A stretch of DNA of 5,978 nucleotides from SUG2458 sp051872335 (GTDB lineage Bacteria > Bacillota_I > Bacilli_A > RFN20 > CAG-826), in assembly GCA_051872335.1 (NCBI GenBank), contig JBJEDT010000049.1, positions 1 through 5,978 on the forward strand, read 5' to 3'. A program made the position numbers and the translations under genes. The notes under the pieces are model-generated. The model was not told where the DNA came from. It made no database searches and worked only from the letters and a program-made list of their open reading frames with translations. Below are positions 1-5,081 of the stretch, piece after piece. Within the stretch, counting starts at the first letter, position 1, and every line of letters begins with the position of its first letter.

Positions 1-46
1 AAAACCCCCATCTATTGTAACATTTTCTTGTCCAATAAATGGGGGT
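1..46 (-). terminator. Probable rho-independent terminator of the tRNA-Thr/tRNA-Val unit
   Basis: Bases 4-11 (ACCCCCAT) pair perfectly with 39-46 (ATGGGGGT). After one mismatch (12/38), 13-17 (TATTG) pair with 33-37 (CAATA), leaving a 15-nt loop. Read on the minus strand, the stem starts 14 nt past the CCA end of tRNA-Val and is followed by TTTT at the window edge. This fits an intrinsic terminator for the tRNA transcript. The T-run is cut by the edge, so its full length is unknown. Confidence 0.6.
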
Positions 47-60
47 AATTTCATTTTTCA

Positions 61-136
61 TGGTGGGAACTGCGAGGATCGAACTCACGACCTTCTGTAC
101 GTCAAACAGATGCTCTCCCAGCTGAGCTAAATTCCC
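61..136 (-). tRNA. tRNA-Val (anticodon GAC)
   Basis: The minus strand folds as a 76-nt cloverleaf. The acceptor stem GGGAATT pairs with AGTTCCC (one G-U), followed by discriminator A and an encoded CCA. The D-arm begins AGCTCAGCTGGGAGAGC. The anticodon stem TCTGT/ACAGA encloses the loop TTGACGT, so the anticodon is GAC and reads GUC/GUU valine codons. The T-loop is TTCGATC. It is the second gene of a two-tRNA unit, 16 nt after tRNA-Thr. Confidence 0.97.
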
Positions 137-152
137 ATTTTTCTTACTAAAC

Positions 153-228
153 TGGTGCCGGCAATAGGAATCGAACCTACAACCTACTGATTACGATTCA
201 GTTGCTCTACCAGTTGAGCTATGCCGGC
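153..228 (-). tRNA. tRNA-Thr (anticodon CGT)
   Basis: The minus strand gives a 76-nt cloverleaf. The acceptor stem GCCGGCA pairs perfectly with TGCCGGC, followed by A and an encoded CCA. The anticodon stem ACTGA/TCAGT encloses the loop ATCGTAA, giving anticodon CGU, which reads ACG threonine codons. The T-arm GTAGG/CCTAT encloses TTCGATT. It is the first gene of the tRNA unit. A CGU isoacceptor serves only ACG, a rare codon in AT-rich DNA, and would normally accompany UGU and GGU isoacceptors elsewhere. Confidence 0.97.
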
Positions 229-246
229 TTTTCGTTCGGCTCTATT

Positions 247-275
247 ATCTTATAGTATTTTTTATTCATTTTCAA
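247..275 (-). promoter_or_regulatory. Probable sigma-A promoter for the tRNA unit
   Basis: On the minus strand, TTGAAA (plus 270-275) is a good -35 box. A 17-nt spacer leads to TAAGAT (plus 247-252). An overlapping TATAAG (plus 249-254, 15-nt spacer) is an alternative -10. Transcription would begin near 240, about 12 nt before the mature tRNA-Thr 5' end. The call rests on box similarity and position only. Confidence 0.45.
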
Positions 276-303
276 GCATTTTAACAAAATTTGTGATTTT
301 GTC

Positions 304-332
304 TATTAGTTATAGGCTAAAGTATATACTAT
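304..332 (+). promoter_or_regulatory. Candidate sporulation (sigma-E-like) promoter for the cotJ operon
   Basis: TATACTAT (325-332) matches 6 of 8 bases of the sigma-E -10 consensus CATACAMT. TATTAGT (304-310), 14 nt upstream, matches 5 of 7 bases of the -35 consensus KMATATT. The start would fall near 339, about 30 nt before the GTG start. In Bacillus the cotJ operon is transcribed by sigma-E, which motivated the search. TATACT (325-330) would also serve as a sigma-A -10, but no good -35 lies at the right distance. Confidence 0.3.
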
Positions 333-358
333 CGTACAAAAAAAGAATATATATTTTT

Positions 359-363
359 GGAGA
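359..363 (+). promoter_or_regulatory. Ribosome binding site that sets the GTG start of the CotJA-CotJB fusion
   Basis: GGAGA lies 7 nt before the in-frame GTG at 371. It decides the start, because no other in-frame ATG occurs between the tRNA-Thr gene and codon 72 (584). The far-upstream ATG at 221 lies inside the tRNA-Thr gene. Confidence 0.7.
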
Positions 364-370
364 TAACAAA

Positions 371-814
371 GTGATCTATTATAAAGCTTATGTTTCACCA
401 TATGATGAAGATGAAACAAGAAAAATAAAAGATGAATATATTAAACCTCAAGGAAAATTTTATACTCCAGAAGAAGCATTTCTTCTTGGAAATATAGAAA
501 GAAATAAATATAGACCATTCAAAAATTATCGACCTTATTTACCAAAGGTAAATAACGAAAAAGAAGGTTACCTTTTAGAAATAATGATTTTAGATAATTA
601 TTTACATGATTTAAATTTATTTCTTGATATTAATCCACAAGACCATGAAGCATTAATGTTATTTAATCAATATTCAAAGAGTTATAAAGAAAGAACAAAT
701 CAATACATAAATCAATTTGGACCTATCTTAGTAGAAGATTCCAAAAACGATAACGGCTTTTTTTCATGGTTAAAAGAACAACATATGTATCGAGGAGATT
801 ATTTTAATGTTTAA
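371..814 (+). CDS. cotJB: Fused CotJA-CotJB-like spore coat protein
   Basis: Predicted 147-residue spore-coat protein, starting at GTG 371 behind GGAGA. Residues 5-58 resemble CotJA: an AYVSPYD start at 6-12, then FYTPEEAFLLGNI (30-42) and YRPF (47-50), like the CotJA pattern of F-P-EA-x-x-GT followed by a Tyr-Pro motif. Residues 66-120 resemble CotJB: LNLFLDINPQDHEAL (81-95), matching the CotJB 'LyLDThP-D-Al' signature, and a following FGP (116-118). CotJA and CotJB are normally separate small proteins of about 80 residues each. Here they are read as one frame, and the W-rich end typical of CotJB is reduced to FFSWLKEQ. The next gene, cotJC, overlaps by 8 bases, so the full cotJ set is kept. 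The products should assemble in the spore coat of the mother cell. CotJB identity is firm; CotJA identity is good but rests on short motifs. Confidence 0.82.
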   Translation: MIYYKAYVSPYDEDETRKIKDEYIKPQGKFYTPEEAFLLGNIERNKYRPFKNYRPYLPKVNNEKEGYLLEIMILDNYLHDLNLFLDINPQDHEALMLFNQYSKSYKERTNQYINQFGPILVEDSKNDNGFFSWLKEQHMYRGDYFNV

Positions 815-1370
815 GTATGCAAAAAGAATGATTTTCCCTGTTAATATAAAAAGAAAAGATCTAAAATTTGCTCAATATATAGTTACGCAATACGGTGGTC
901 CTTATGGTGAGTTAGGTGCTGCAATAAGATATTTCAATCAAATTGCTGCTATGCCTGATGAGAGAGGAAAAAACTTATTACGTGACATAGCCACTGAAGA
1001 ATTATCACATGTAGAAATGATATGTAAAATGCTAGTTCAATTAACAGCTGGAGCAACATTAAATGAATATATAGATGCTGGTTTAGGAAAACATTACACT
1101 GAACACGGATTTGGTATATTCCCAAGTGACGTTAATGGAATGGCTTTTAATTTATCAAATTTAGGAGCAACAGGAGATTATCTAGCTGACCTAGAAGAAG
1201 ATATGGCAGCCGAAGAAAAAGCTCGAGCAACATATGAGCATTTAATTGAACTTACCAGTGATCCTGAAGTAATAAATATTCTTCTTTATTTAAGACAAAG
1301 AGAAGTAGTTCACTATCAACGTTTTAAAGAACTACGTGAATCTTATATATATGAAAATAAGCAACCATAA
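807..1370 (+). CDS. cotJC: CotJC, spore-coat manganese-catalase-family protein
   Basis: This 187-residue protein is of typical CotJC length and belongs to the ferritin-like di-manganese catalase family. The expected metal-ligand pattern is visible: E35 in the GPYGELGAA motif, E65-x-x-H68 (EELSH), E136 in the helix AAEEKARATYEHL, and E166-x-x-H169 (REVVH). The N-terminal YAKRMIFPVNI and the internal LGATGDYLADLEEDMAAEEKA stretch are characteristic of CotJC. The start ATG at 807 has GAGGAG 9 nt upstream and overlaps the preceding stop by 8 bases, which suggests translational coupling. It is a coat component associated with CotJA and may destroy hydrogen peroxide; activity is inferred from family and retained ligands. 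Confidence 0.95.
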   Translation: MFKYAKRMIFPVNIKRKDLKFAQYIVTQYGGPYGELGAAIRYFNQIAAMPDERGKNLLRDIATEELSHVEMICKMLVQLTAGATLNEYIDAGLGKHYTEHGFGIFPSDVNGMAFNLSNLGATGDYLADLEEDMAAEEKARATYEHLIELTSDPEVINILLYLRQREVVHYQRFKELRESYIYENKQP

Positions 1371-1387
1371 TGGTTGCTTATTATTTT
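1356..1387. terminator. Bidirectional terminator between cotJC and the nucleotidase gene
   Basis: Bases 1356-1367 (AATAAGCAACCA) pair perfectly with 1371-1382 (TGGTTGCTTATT), a 12-bp stem. The 3-nt loop TAA (1368-1370) is the cotJC stop codon itself. On the plus strand ATTTT follows; on the minus strand TTC and further T follow. The stop of the convergent nucleotidase gene (1386-1388) abuts the hairpin, so one structure appears to serve both genes. Confidence 0.75.
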
Positions 1388-2915
1388 AAAATGAAGCAGG
1401 AATTGAATAATTAAAATTCATTCCTAAATCATAGTATTGATGTTTTATTTCTTTTTTCATTGCATCGCGTACTAAGTACGATGTATATACTATATCTTCA
1501 ATATCATAAAATCTTGGCTCAATATATTTACCAAATGAATATTCATCAAAAGCTACTTTATATCTAGTATATGAAGTTATTGAAGGATTAGCTTGTAATT
1601 CAAAGTCAAAACACAAAGCACTATTTTTTAAAACTTGTGAAACATCACTACCTTTCATAGAACATGTAACAACACAGTTATCAAATGGCATAATACCAAT
1701 TAAATCATTATAAGTAAATTTGCCTGAATTTAGTGGGAAACCACTTGCTCTAATTCCTCCTGTATTTACTGAACCAAAGTCACTTTCTGTTATATGAGCA
1801 ATGCAATCAGCTGTCCAACCAGCTATTTCATTTTTAGAAGATGAATATATTTTTGTTCCAATATTACCAATTTGTTCATTAAGTATTTTATCTACTGATA
1901 ATACATGATCAAAATAGATATTTGATAGTTCATAATCTATTAATGTAGAATCGTTAGAATCAATATCGATATTTTCACATTTAACACTAACAATATTTTT
2001 TTTATCAAAACTATATTTAATAGTTGTATAACCTATTTTTTGTCCATATTGCCCTGATTGAATAGCATATACATTATTACCTAAATTATCAATATAAGAT
2101 GCATGGGTATGCGCATTTAAAATTAAGTCATCTTTATAACTTCCTGTTAAAGAAGCAAGTTCTGAATTTGTTGAATTATATGAAGAAGAAGAATCATGAC
2201 CGTCGTGACCAATAGCAATAACTAAATCACATTTTTCTTTATTTCTTAATTCTTTAACTGTTTCTTTAATTTCTTCTACAGGTTCGTGAAAAGAAAATTG
2301 TCCTCCAATTGTTGAAACAATACTTCTTAATTGATCAGTTCCTATATAACCAACTAAACCAATTCTTAATCCACCACGAGCAATAACTTTATATTTTTCA
2401 GCAAAATCACAAAAAGTATCATCATCTTCATCTTCTGTTCCATTATTATAGTAAATATTACAACCTAGATAAGGAAAAGATGCTTCTGGATTTGCTTCTT
2501 TATTTTCTTCATAAGAATAATTATTTTCAATACCATCATGAGCACTTTTTAATACATCTACTCCCCAGTCAAATTCGTGATTACCAATAGCCATAGCATC
2601 AAATTTTAAATAATTCATTGCATCAACAACTACTTTACCATTTGTTAAACTTGAAACTCCTGAACCTTGGAACATATCACCAGCTGAAAGAACAATTGTA
2701 TTTTCTTTATCTTCATTATATAAACTTTTAATTTTTGCTCCCCATTTTTCAACCCCAGGGTAATAATCAGGATCTACAACTCCATGATAATCGTTGCAAG
2801 ATATTATTTTTAAGGATGTTTCACCTGTCCTTAAAGAATTATCAACTTCAACAGATGGTCCACAACTTGCCAAAACTAATAATAATGGTAAAATAATTAA
2901 TTTCTTATTTTTCAT
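1386..2915 (-). CDS. Lipoprotein 5'-nucleotidase / 2',3'-cyclic phosphodiesterase family metallophosphatase
   Basis: This 509-residue exported protein should hydrolyse nucleotides or related phosphoesters outside the cell for nucleoside and phosphate salvage. A lipoprotein signal is clear: MKNKK, a hydrophobic stretch to residue 16, then lipobox LASC with lipidated C18. The metallophosphatase domain shows ND42-Y-H44-G, GD80, GNHEFD (111-116), GHDGH (236-240) and NAHTH (267-271), supplying the two-metal site. The C-terminal 5'-nucleotidase domain shows NTGGIR (384-389) and YNDLIGIMPFDN (402-413). The usual late N-x-F-x-x-x-GGDG motif is not recognisable; AFDEYSFGKY (455-464) stands there. GGAG lies 8 nt before the ATG. 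The gene lies downstream of a small NTF2-like gene, separated by a terminator. The exact substrate (AMP, cyclic nucleotide or UDP-sugar) cannot be read from the sequence. Confidence 0.9.
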   Translation of the reverse strand: MKNKKLIILPLLLVLASCGPSVEVDNSLRTGETSLKIISCNDYHGVVDPDYYPGVEKWGAKIKSLYNEDKENTIVLSAGDMFQGSGVSSLTNGKVVVDAMNYLKFDAMAIGNHEFDWGVDVLKSAHDGIENNYSYEENKEANPEASFPYLGCNIYYNNGTEDEDDDTFCDFAEKYKVIARGGLRIGLVGYIGTDQLRSIVSTIGGQFSFHEPVEEIKETVKELRNKEKCDLVIAIGHDGHDSSSSYNSTNSELASLTGSYKDDLILNAHTHASYIDNLGNNVYAIQSGQYGQKIGYTTIKYSFDKKNIVSVKCENIDIDSNDSTLIDYELSNIYFDHVLSVDKILNEQIGNIGTKIYSSSKNEIAGWTADCIAHITESDFGSVNTGGIRASGFPLNSGKFTYNDLIGIMPFDNCVVTCSMKGSDVSQVLKNSALCFDFELQANPSITSYTRYKVAFDEYSFGKYIEPRFYDIEDIVYTSYLVRDAMKKEIKHQYYDLGMNFNYSIPASF

Positions 2916-2936
2916 AAATACATCTCCGTTTAGAAA

Positions 2937-2963
2937 ATAAAAGCCAGTGAACCTGGCTTTTAT
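2937..2963 (-). terminator. Rho-independent terminator of the NTF2-like gene
   Basis: Bases 2937-2947 (ATAAAAGCCAG) pair with 2953-2963 (CTGGCTTTTAT) around the loop TGAAC. This gives an 11-bp stem, and on the minus strand the arm ends TTTTATTTTC. The stop codon of the NTF2-like gene (2960-2962) lies in the stem. The hairpin ends only 21 nt before the start codon of the co-directional nucleotidase gene, so it may act as a partial terminator within one transcription unit. Confidence 0.75.
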
Positions 2964-3259
2964 CTACTTGCATAATCTAAGTGTGTTATGCGTTTTCCAT
3001 CAAGTTCAATATTGAAGGAATTTGGTGCGCCATCAATAGTGTAGCGAACTTTGAAAGCAACCCGAGATTCAGAAAGTTCAACAAATTGTCTTGTAGAATT
3101 ACATTTTTTTTGTTTTTCAATGAAATCACTTAAAGACACAGGATGATATTCATCCAATGAATACACAACTGCAATAGGTGTGAAGAATTGTCTAATTTCA
3201 GAATCATTGTTACTGTTCAATGCTGCAAGAAATTTTTGCGCGAAATCTTTTTTGTTCAT
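2960..3259 (-). CDS. Small NTF2/SnoaL-like domain protein of unknown function
   Basis: This is a 99-residue soluble protein with no signal peptide or membrane segment. It has the layout of a compact NTF2-like (SnoaL) fold. An N-terminal helical part, DFAQKFLAALNSNNDSEIRQ (5-24), is followed by FFTPIAVVYSLDE (25-37), which resembles the 'l-x-x-lf-x-pdav' strand. Another helix, LSDFIEKQK (43-51), and strands SRVAFKVRYTI (65-75) and SFNIELDGKRITHLDYA (81-97) follow; the last resembles the 'dGkI' strand common in this fold. It lacks the extra segments of larger NTF2 enzymes, so it may be a ligand-binding or dimerisation domain. The start is supported by TAAGGAGG 8 nt upstream. It has its own predicted promoter and a long leader. 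The family call is from pattern only and no function can be assigned. Confidence 0.6.
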   Translation of the reverse strand: MNKKDFAQKFLAALNSNNDSEIRQFFTPIAVVYSLDEYHPVSLSDFIEKQKKCNSTRQFVELSESRVAFKVRYTIDGAPNSFNIELDGKRITHLDYASR

Positions 3260-3267
3260 CTTATTTG

Positions 3268-3275
3268 CCTCCTTA
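3268..3275 (-). promoter_or_regulatory. Strong ribosome binding site of the NTF2-like gene
   Basis: Minus-strand TAAGGAGG, complementary to the 16S rRNA 3' end, is centred about 8-12 nt before the ATG at 3259. It is the strongest Shine-Dalgarno match in the window and fixes this start. Confidence 0.85.
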
Positions 3276-3340
3276 GTACTTAGAATGTAGATTTGTCTTA
3301 ATGGTCAAGATAAATGCTTAACTTCCCTAATTACCAAAAG

Positions 3341-3375
3341 TAAGTTATTAAGATTGCCGTTATTTTAATAACTTA
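3341..3375 (-). repeat. 11-bp perfect inverted repeat in the NTF2-like gene leader
   Basis: TAAGTTATTAA (3341-3351) and TTAATAACTTA (3365-3375) pair perfectly around a 13-nt loop. On the minus-strand transcript the arm at 3341-3347 could instead pair with AAGTTA (plus 3319-3324), giving a mutually exclusive fold. The role is not established and the sequence is AT-rich. Confidence 0.55.
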
Positions 3376-3376
3376 G

Positions 3377-3393
3377 CATATGCAATGCATATG
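3377..3393. repeat. 17-bp palindrome, candidate operator or hairpin
   Basis: CATATGCA-A-TGCATATG is a perfect palindrome around one central base, 1 nt from the preceding inverted repeat. Its symmetry suits binding of a dimeric regulator. It also reads as two direct copies of GCATATG. It lies about 30 nt downstream of the predicted minus-strand start. Confidence 0.5.
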
Positions 3394-3407
3394 AGACTAT
3401 AAGAATT

Positions 3408-3433
3408 ATGTGGTTTAACCACATTTTTATTTT
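3408..3433. repeat. Hairpin at the predicted transcription start; plus-strand terminator-like
   Basis: ATGTGGT (3408-3414) pairs with ACCACAT (3418-3424) around TTA. On the plus strand it is followed by TTTTATTTT (3425-3433), which looks like an intrinsic terminator although no plus-strand gene precedes it. On the minus strand the same bases cover the predicted start site and the -10 box, so it may be an operator or a 5' stabilising hairpin instead. Confidence 0.4.
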
Positions 3434-3457
3434 AACTAATATATAAAATAGTTTCAA
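3429..3457 (-). promoter_or_regulatory. Sigma-A promoter for the NTF2-like gene
   Basis: On the minus strand, TTGAAA (plus 3452-3457) and TAAAAT (plus 3429-3434) each match their consensus at 5 of 6 bases, with an ideal 17-nt spacer. Transcription would start near 3422, giving a leader of about 163 nt before the ATG at 3259. This is the best promoter match in the region, but AT-rich DNA yields false matches. Confidence 0.6.
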
Positions 3458-3481
3458 TAGCATATTTTAAATTAAAAATTT

Positions 3482-3492
3482 ATACAGTGTAT
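3482..3492. repeat. 11-bp palindrome ATACAGTGTAT, possible operator
   Basis: ATACA-G-TGTAT is a perfect inverted repeat. It lies between the minus-strand promoter and the nfeD-like gene. It superficially resembles TACA-nn-TGTA operators of the BlaI/CopY type but has one central base instead of two. It may be chance. Confidence 0.25.
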
Positions 3493-3576
3493 CAAAATTT
3501 AGTGCTATCTAAATACGATTTTTCATAAAATATATCAGTAATTTGATATTATATATGTATAGAGATGTTCTCTAGG

Positions 3577-3583
3577 AAAGGAG
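3577..3583 (+). promoter_or_regulatory. Ribosome binding site of the nfeD-like gene
   Basis: AAAGGAG ends 9 nt before the ATG at 3593 and supports this start. The promoter upstream is unclear: TATTAT (3547-3552) could be a -10, but no good -35 sits at a normal distance. Confidence 0.8.
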
Positions 3584-3592
3584 TTTAGTAGC

Positions 3593-4048
3593 ATGGTTTT
3601 AACAAATATATTCCAAAGTAATATCACATGGGTTATTATTTGGCTTCTTGTATTTATTATTGCTCTTGTTATTGAGCTTACTACAACCCAACTTGTTGCT
3701 GTTTGGTTTTGTGGTGGTTCTTTTATCTCAATAATACTTGCTGCATGTAATGTAGATCCTCTTTGGCAAGGTGTTGCTTTTGTTCTTATTTCAATTGCGG
3801 CATTAGTACTAAGCAAGGTTTTATACAAACCAAAACATGAAGATAAAAGAACAAATTCTGATTCTTTAATAGGAAAAGAAATTCTTATTACAGAAAAAGT
3901 ATCAATGAAGAAGCCAGGAAGTGGCAAAGTTAGAGATGTTGAATGGACTGTCTCTACTGAAGATGTTGTCGGATTTGATGTTGGTGAATATGCCATTGTC
4001 GAATCTATCACAGGAAATCGTTTAATCGTAAAAAGAAAGGAAAATTAG
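3593..4048 (+). CDS. NfeD-like integral membrane protein (short form)
   Basis: This 151-residue protein is typical of short NfeD proteins (YbbJ/YuaF type), which lack the N-terminal protease domain. Three membrane segments are visible at about 12-29, 33-52 and 57-77, including IELTTTQLVAVWFCGGSF, the usual 'E-x-W-F-x-G' region. Residues 92-148 form the C-terminal OB-fold domain: IGKEILITEKV, then the G-x-V-x-x-x-x-W core at 111-118, GFDVGEYAIVESITG and RLIVKRKE. It is followed after 6 bases by an SPFH protein gene, the classic NfeD-SPFH pairing. Members are thought to bind their SPFH partner and help organise or stabilise the membrane assembly. The family is clear; the exact physiological role is inferred. 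Confidence 0.92.
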   Translation: MVLTNIFQSNITWVIIWLLVFIIALVIELTTTQLVAVWFCGGSFISIILAACNVDPLWQGVAFVLISIAALVLSKVLYKPKHEDKRTNSDSLIGKEILITEKVSMKKPGSGKVRDVEWTVSTEDVVGFDVGEYAIVESITGNRLIVKRKEN

Positions 4049-4054
4049 ATTATT

Positions 4055-5011
4055 ATGGTTAACTTAACACTAGCACCAGGGCTCATTGCTTTAATCGTTG
4101 CCCTATGCGTCATCGCATTAATTATACTTATTTTAGTTATTAAATCTATTGTCGTTGTTCATCAAGCAACAACTGTTATTGTTCAAAAATTAGGTAAATA
4201 TAGTAGAACTTTATCAGCAGGTATTCACTTTATTGTTCCTATTATTGAAAGCAAAATTGCAACAGTTTCATTAAAAGAAAAAGTTGCAGACTTCCCACCT
4301 CAACCAGTTATTACAAAAGATAACGTTACAATGCAAATTGATACAGTTGTCTATTTCCAAATTACAGACCCAAAACTATATACATATGGTGTTGAACGTC
4401 CTTTACAAGCTATTGAAAACTTAACAGCTACAACATTACGTAATATTATTGGTGATCTTGAACTTGACCAAACACTTACATCAAGAGATACAATTAATCA
4501 TCAAATGAGATTAATTCTTGATGAAGCAACAGATCCATGGGGTATTAAAATCAATCGTGTTGAATTGAAAAACATTCTTCCACCAAAAGATATTCAAGAA
4601 GCTATGGAAAAACAAATGAGAGCAGAAAGACAAAGACGTGAACAAATCTTAACTGCTGATGGTTTAAAACAAGCTGCAATTTTAACAGCTGAAGGTGAAA
4701 AAGAAGCTGCAATTCTAAAAGCTGATGCTGAAAAAATTAGAAAAGTTAAAGAAGCTGAAGGTAATGCTGAAGCATTATTAAAAGTTGCTAAAGCACAAGC
4801 TGATGCTGTTAAATTAATTAACGATGCAAAACCTTGTTCTGCATATGTTACATTAAAAGGATTTGAAGCATTAGAAAAAGTAGCTGACGGTCAATCCACA
4901 AAATTAATCATTCCAAGTGAAATTCAAAATGTTGCTGGTTTACTTGCATCAATGAAAGAAGTAGTTACAGAAAGTGCTGAAACAACTTCTAAAAAGAAAA
5001 CAACTAAATAG
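4055..5011 (+). CDS. SPFH-domain membrane protein, paraslipin (QmcA/YbbK-like)
   Basis: This 318-residue stomatin/prohibitin-family protein has one N-terminal membrane anchor (about 8-35). An SPFH domain follows from about 36 to 185: VVHQATTVIVQKLGKYSRTL, then GIHFIVPII (56-64), VITKDNVTMQIDTVVYFQITDP (85-106), and ENLTATTLRNIIGDLELDQTL (121-141). Residues 183-258 are a long charged, Ala/Glu/Lys-rich coiled coil with near-repeats (LTADGLKQAAIL, LTAEGEKEAAIL, LKADAEK). A tail with a lysine-rich end closes it. The start ATG at 4055 has AAAGG about 14 nt upstream, inside the end of the nfeD-like gene, so the two are one operon. Such proteins form large ring or cage assemblies in the membrane and may modulate proteases or microdomains. 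The QmcA/paraslipin subfamily is chosen over flotillin by length, the single N-terminal anchor and the NfeD partner. Confidence 0.93.
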   Translation: MVNLTLAPGLIALIVALCVIALIILILVIKSIVVVHQATTVIVQKLGKYSRTLSAGIHFIVPIIESKIATVSLKEKVADFPPQPVITKDNVTMQIDTVVYFQITDPKLYTYGVERPLQAIENLTATTLRNIIGDLELDQTLTSRDTINHQMRLILDEATDPWGIKINRVELKNILPPKDIQEAMEKQMRAERQRREQILTADGLKQAAILTAEGEKEAAILKADAEKIRKVKEAEGNAEALLKVAKAQADAVKLINDAKPCSAYVTLKGFEALEKVADGQSTKLIIPSEIQNVAGLLASMKEVVTESAETTSKKKTTK

Positions 5012-5025
5012 AACTAAATAAAAAC

Positions 5026-5055
5026 AAAAACATCTGGTTATCCAGATGTTTTTTT
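5026..5055. terminator. Bidirectional terminator between the SPFH gene and pepF
   Basis: Bases 5026-5037 (AAAAACATCTGG) pair with 5042-5053 (CCAGATGTTTTT) around TTAT. A run of seven T (5049-5055) follows on the plus strand. On the minus strand the hairpin ends TTTTTGTTTT, so it can also terminate the convergent pepF gene, whose stop is at 5082-5084. Confidence 0.9.
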
Positions 5056-5081
5056 AGTATTATTTTAAATATTTTTAAATT

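Larger units (their letters stand above)
3260..3592. other. Divergent intergenic region with structured leader and promoters
   Basis: This 333-base non-coding stretch lies between the minus-strand NTF2-like gene and the plus-strand nfeD-like gene. Its left half carries three inverted repeats (3341-3375, 3377-3393, 3408-3424) downstream of a minus-strand promoter. Its right half is very AT-rich, with a short palindrome (3482-3492) and the ribosome site of the nfeD-like gene. I saw no convincing small ORF and no known riboswitch consensus (TPP, FMN, purine, SAM, T-box, c-di-GMP). Confidence 0.8.

Noticed and set aside
221..370. N-terminal 50-residue extension of the CotJA-CotJB protein from ATG 221
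   Set aside because: It begins inside the tRNA-Thr gene, covers both predicted promoters, and encodes hydrophobic residues with no family match; GTG 371 has a proper ribosome site.
584..814. Separate cotJB start at ATG 584 (codon 72)
   Set aside because: It would cut off the start of the first CotJB helix, and the nearest purine-rich site (GAAGG) is about 18 nt away. The frame is continuous from the CotJA-like part.
3275..3430. Known metabolite riboswitch or T-box
   Set aside because: I looked for TPP, FMN, purine, SAM, preQ1, c-di-GMP and T-box core motifs on both strands and found none.
3532..3549. Short inverted repeat ATATCA/TGATAT upstream of the nfeD-like gene
   Set aside because: It is only six base pairs in very AT-rich DNA, so chance is a sufficient explanation.
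3535..4011. 158-codon minus-strand open frame
   Set aside because: It lies antisense to the well-supported nfeD-like gene, with a low-complexity Ser/Thr-rich product and no family resemblance.
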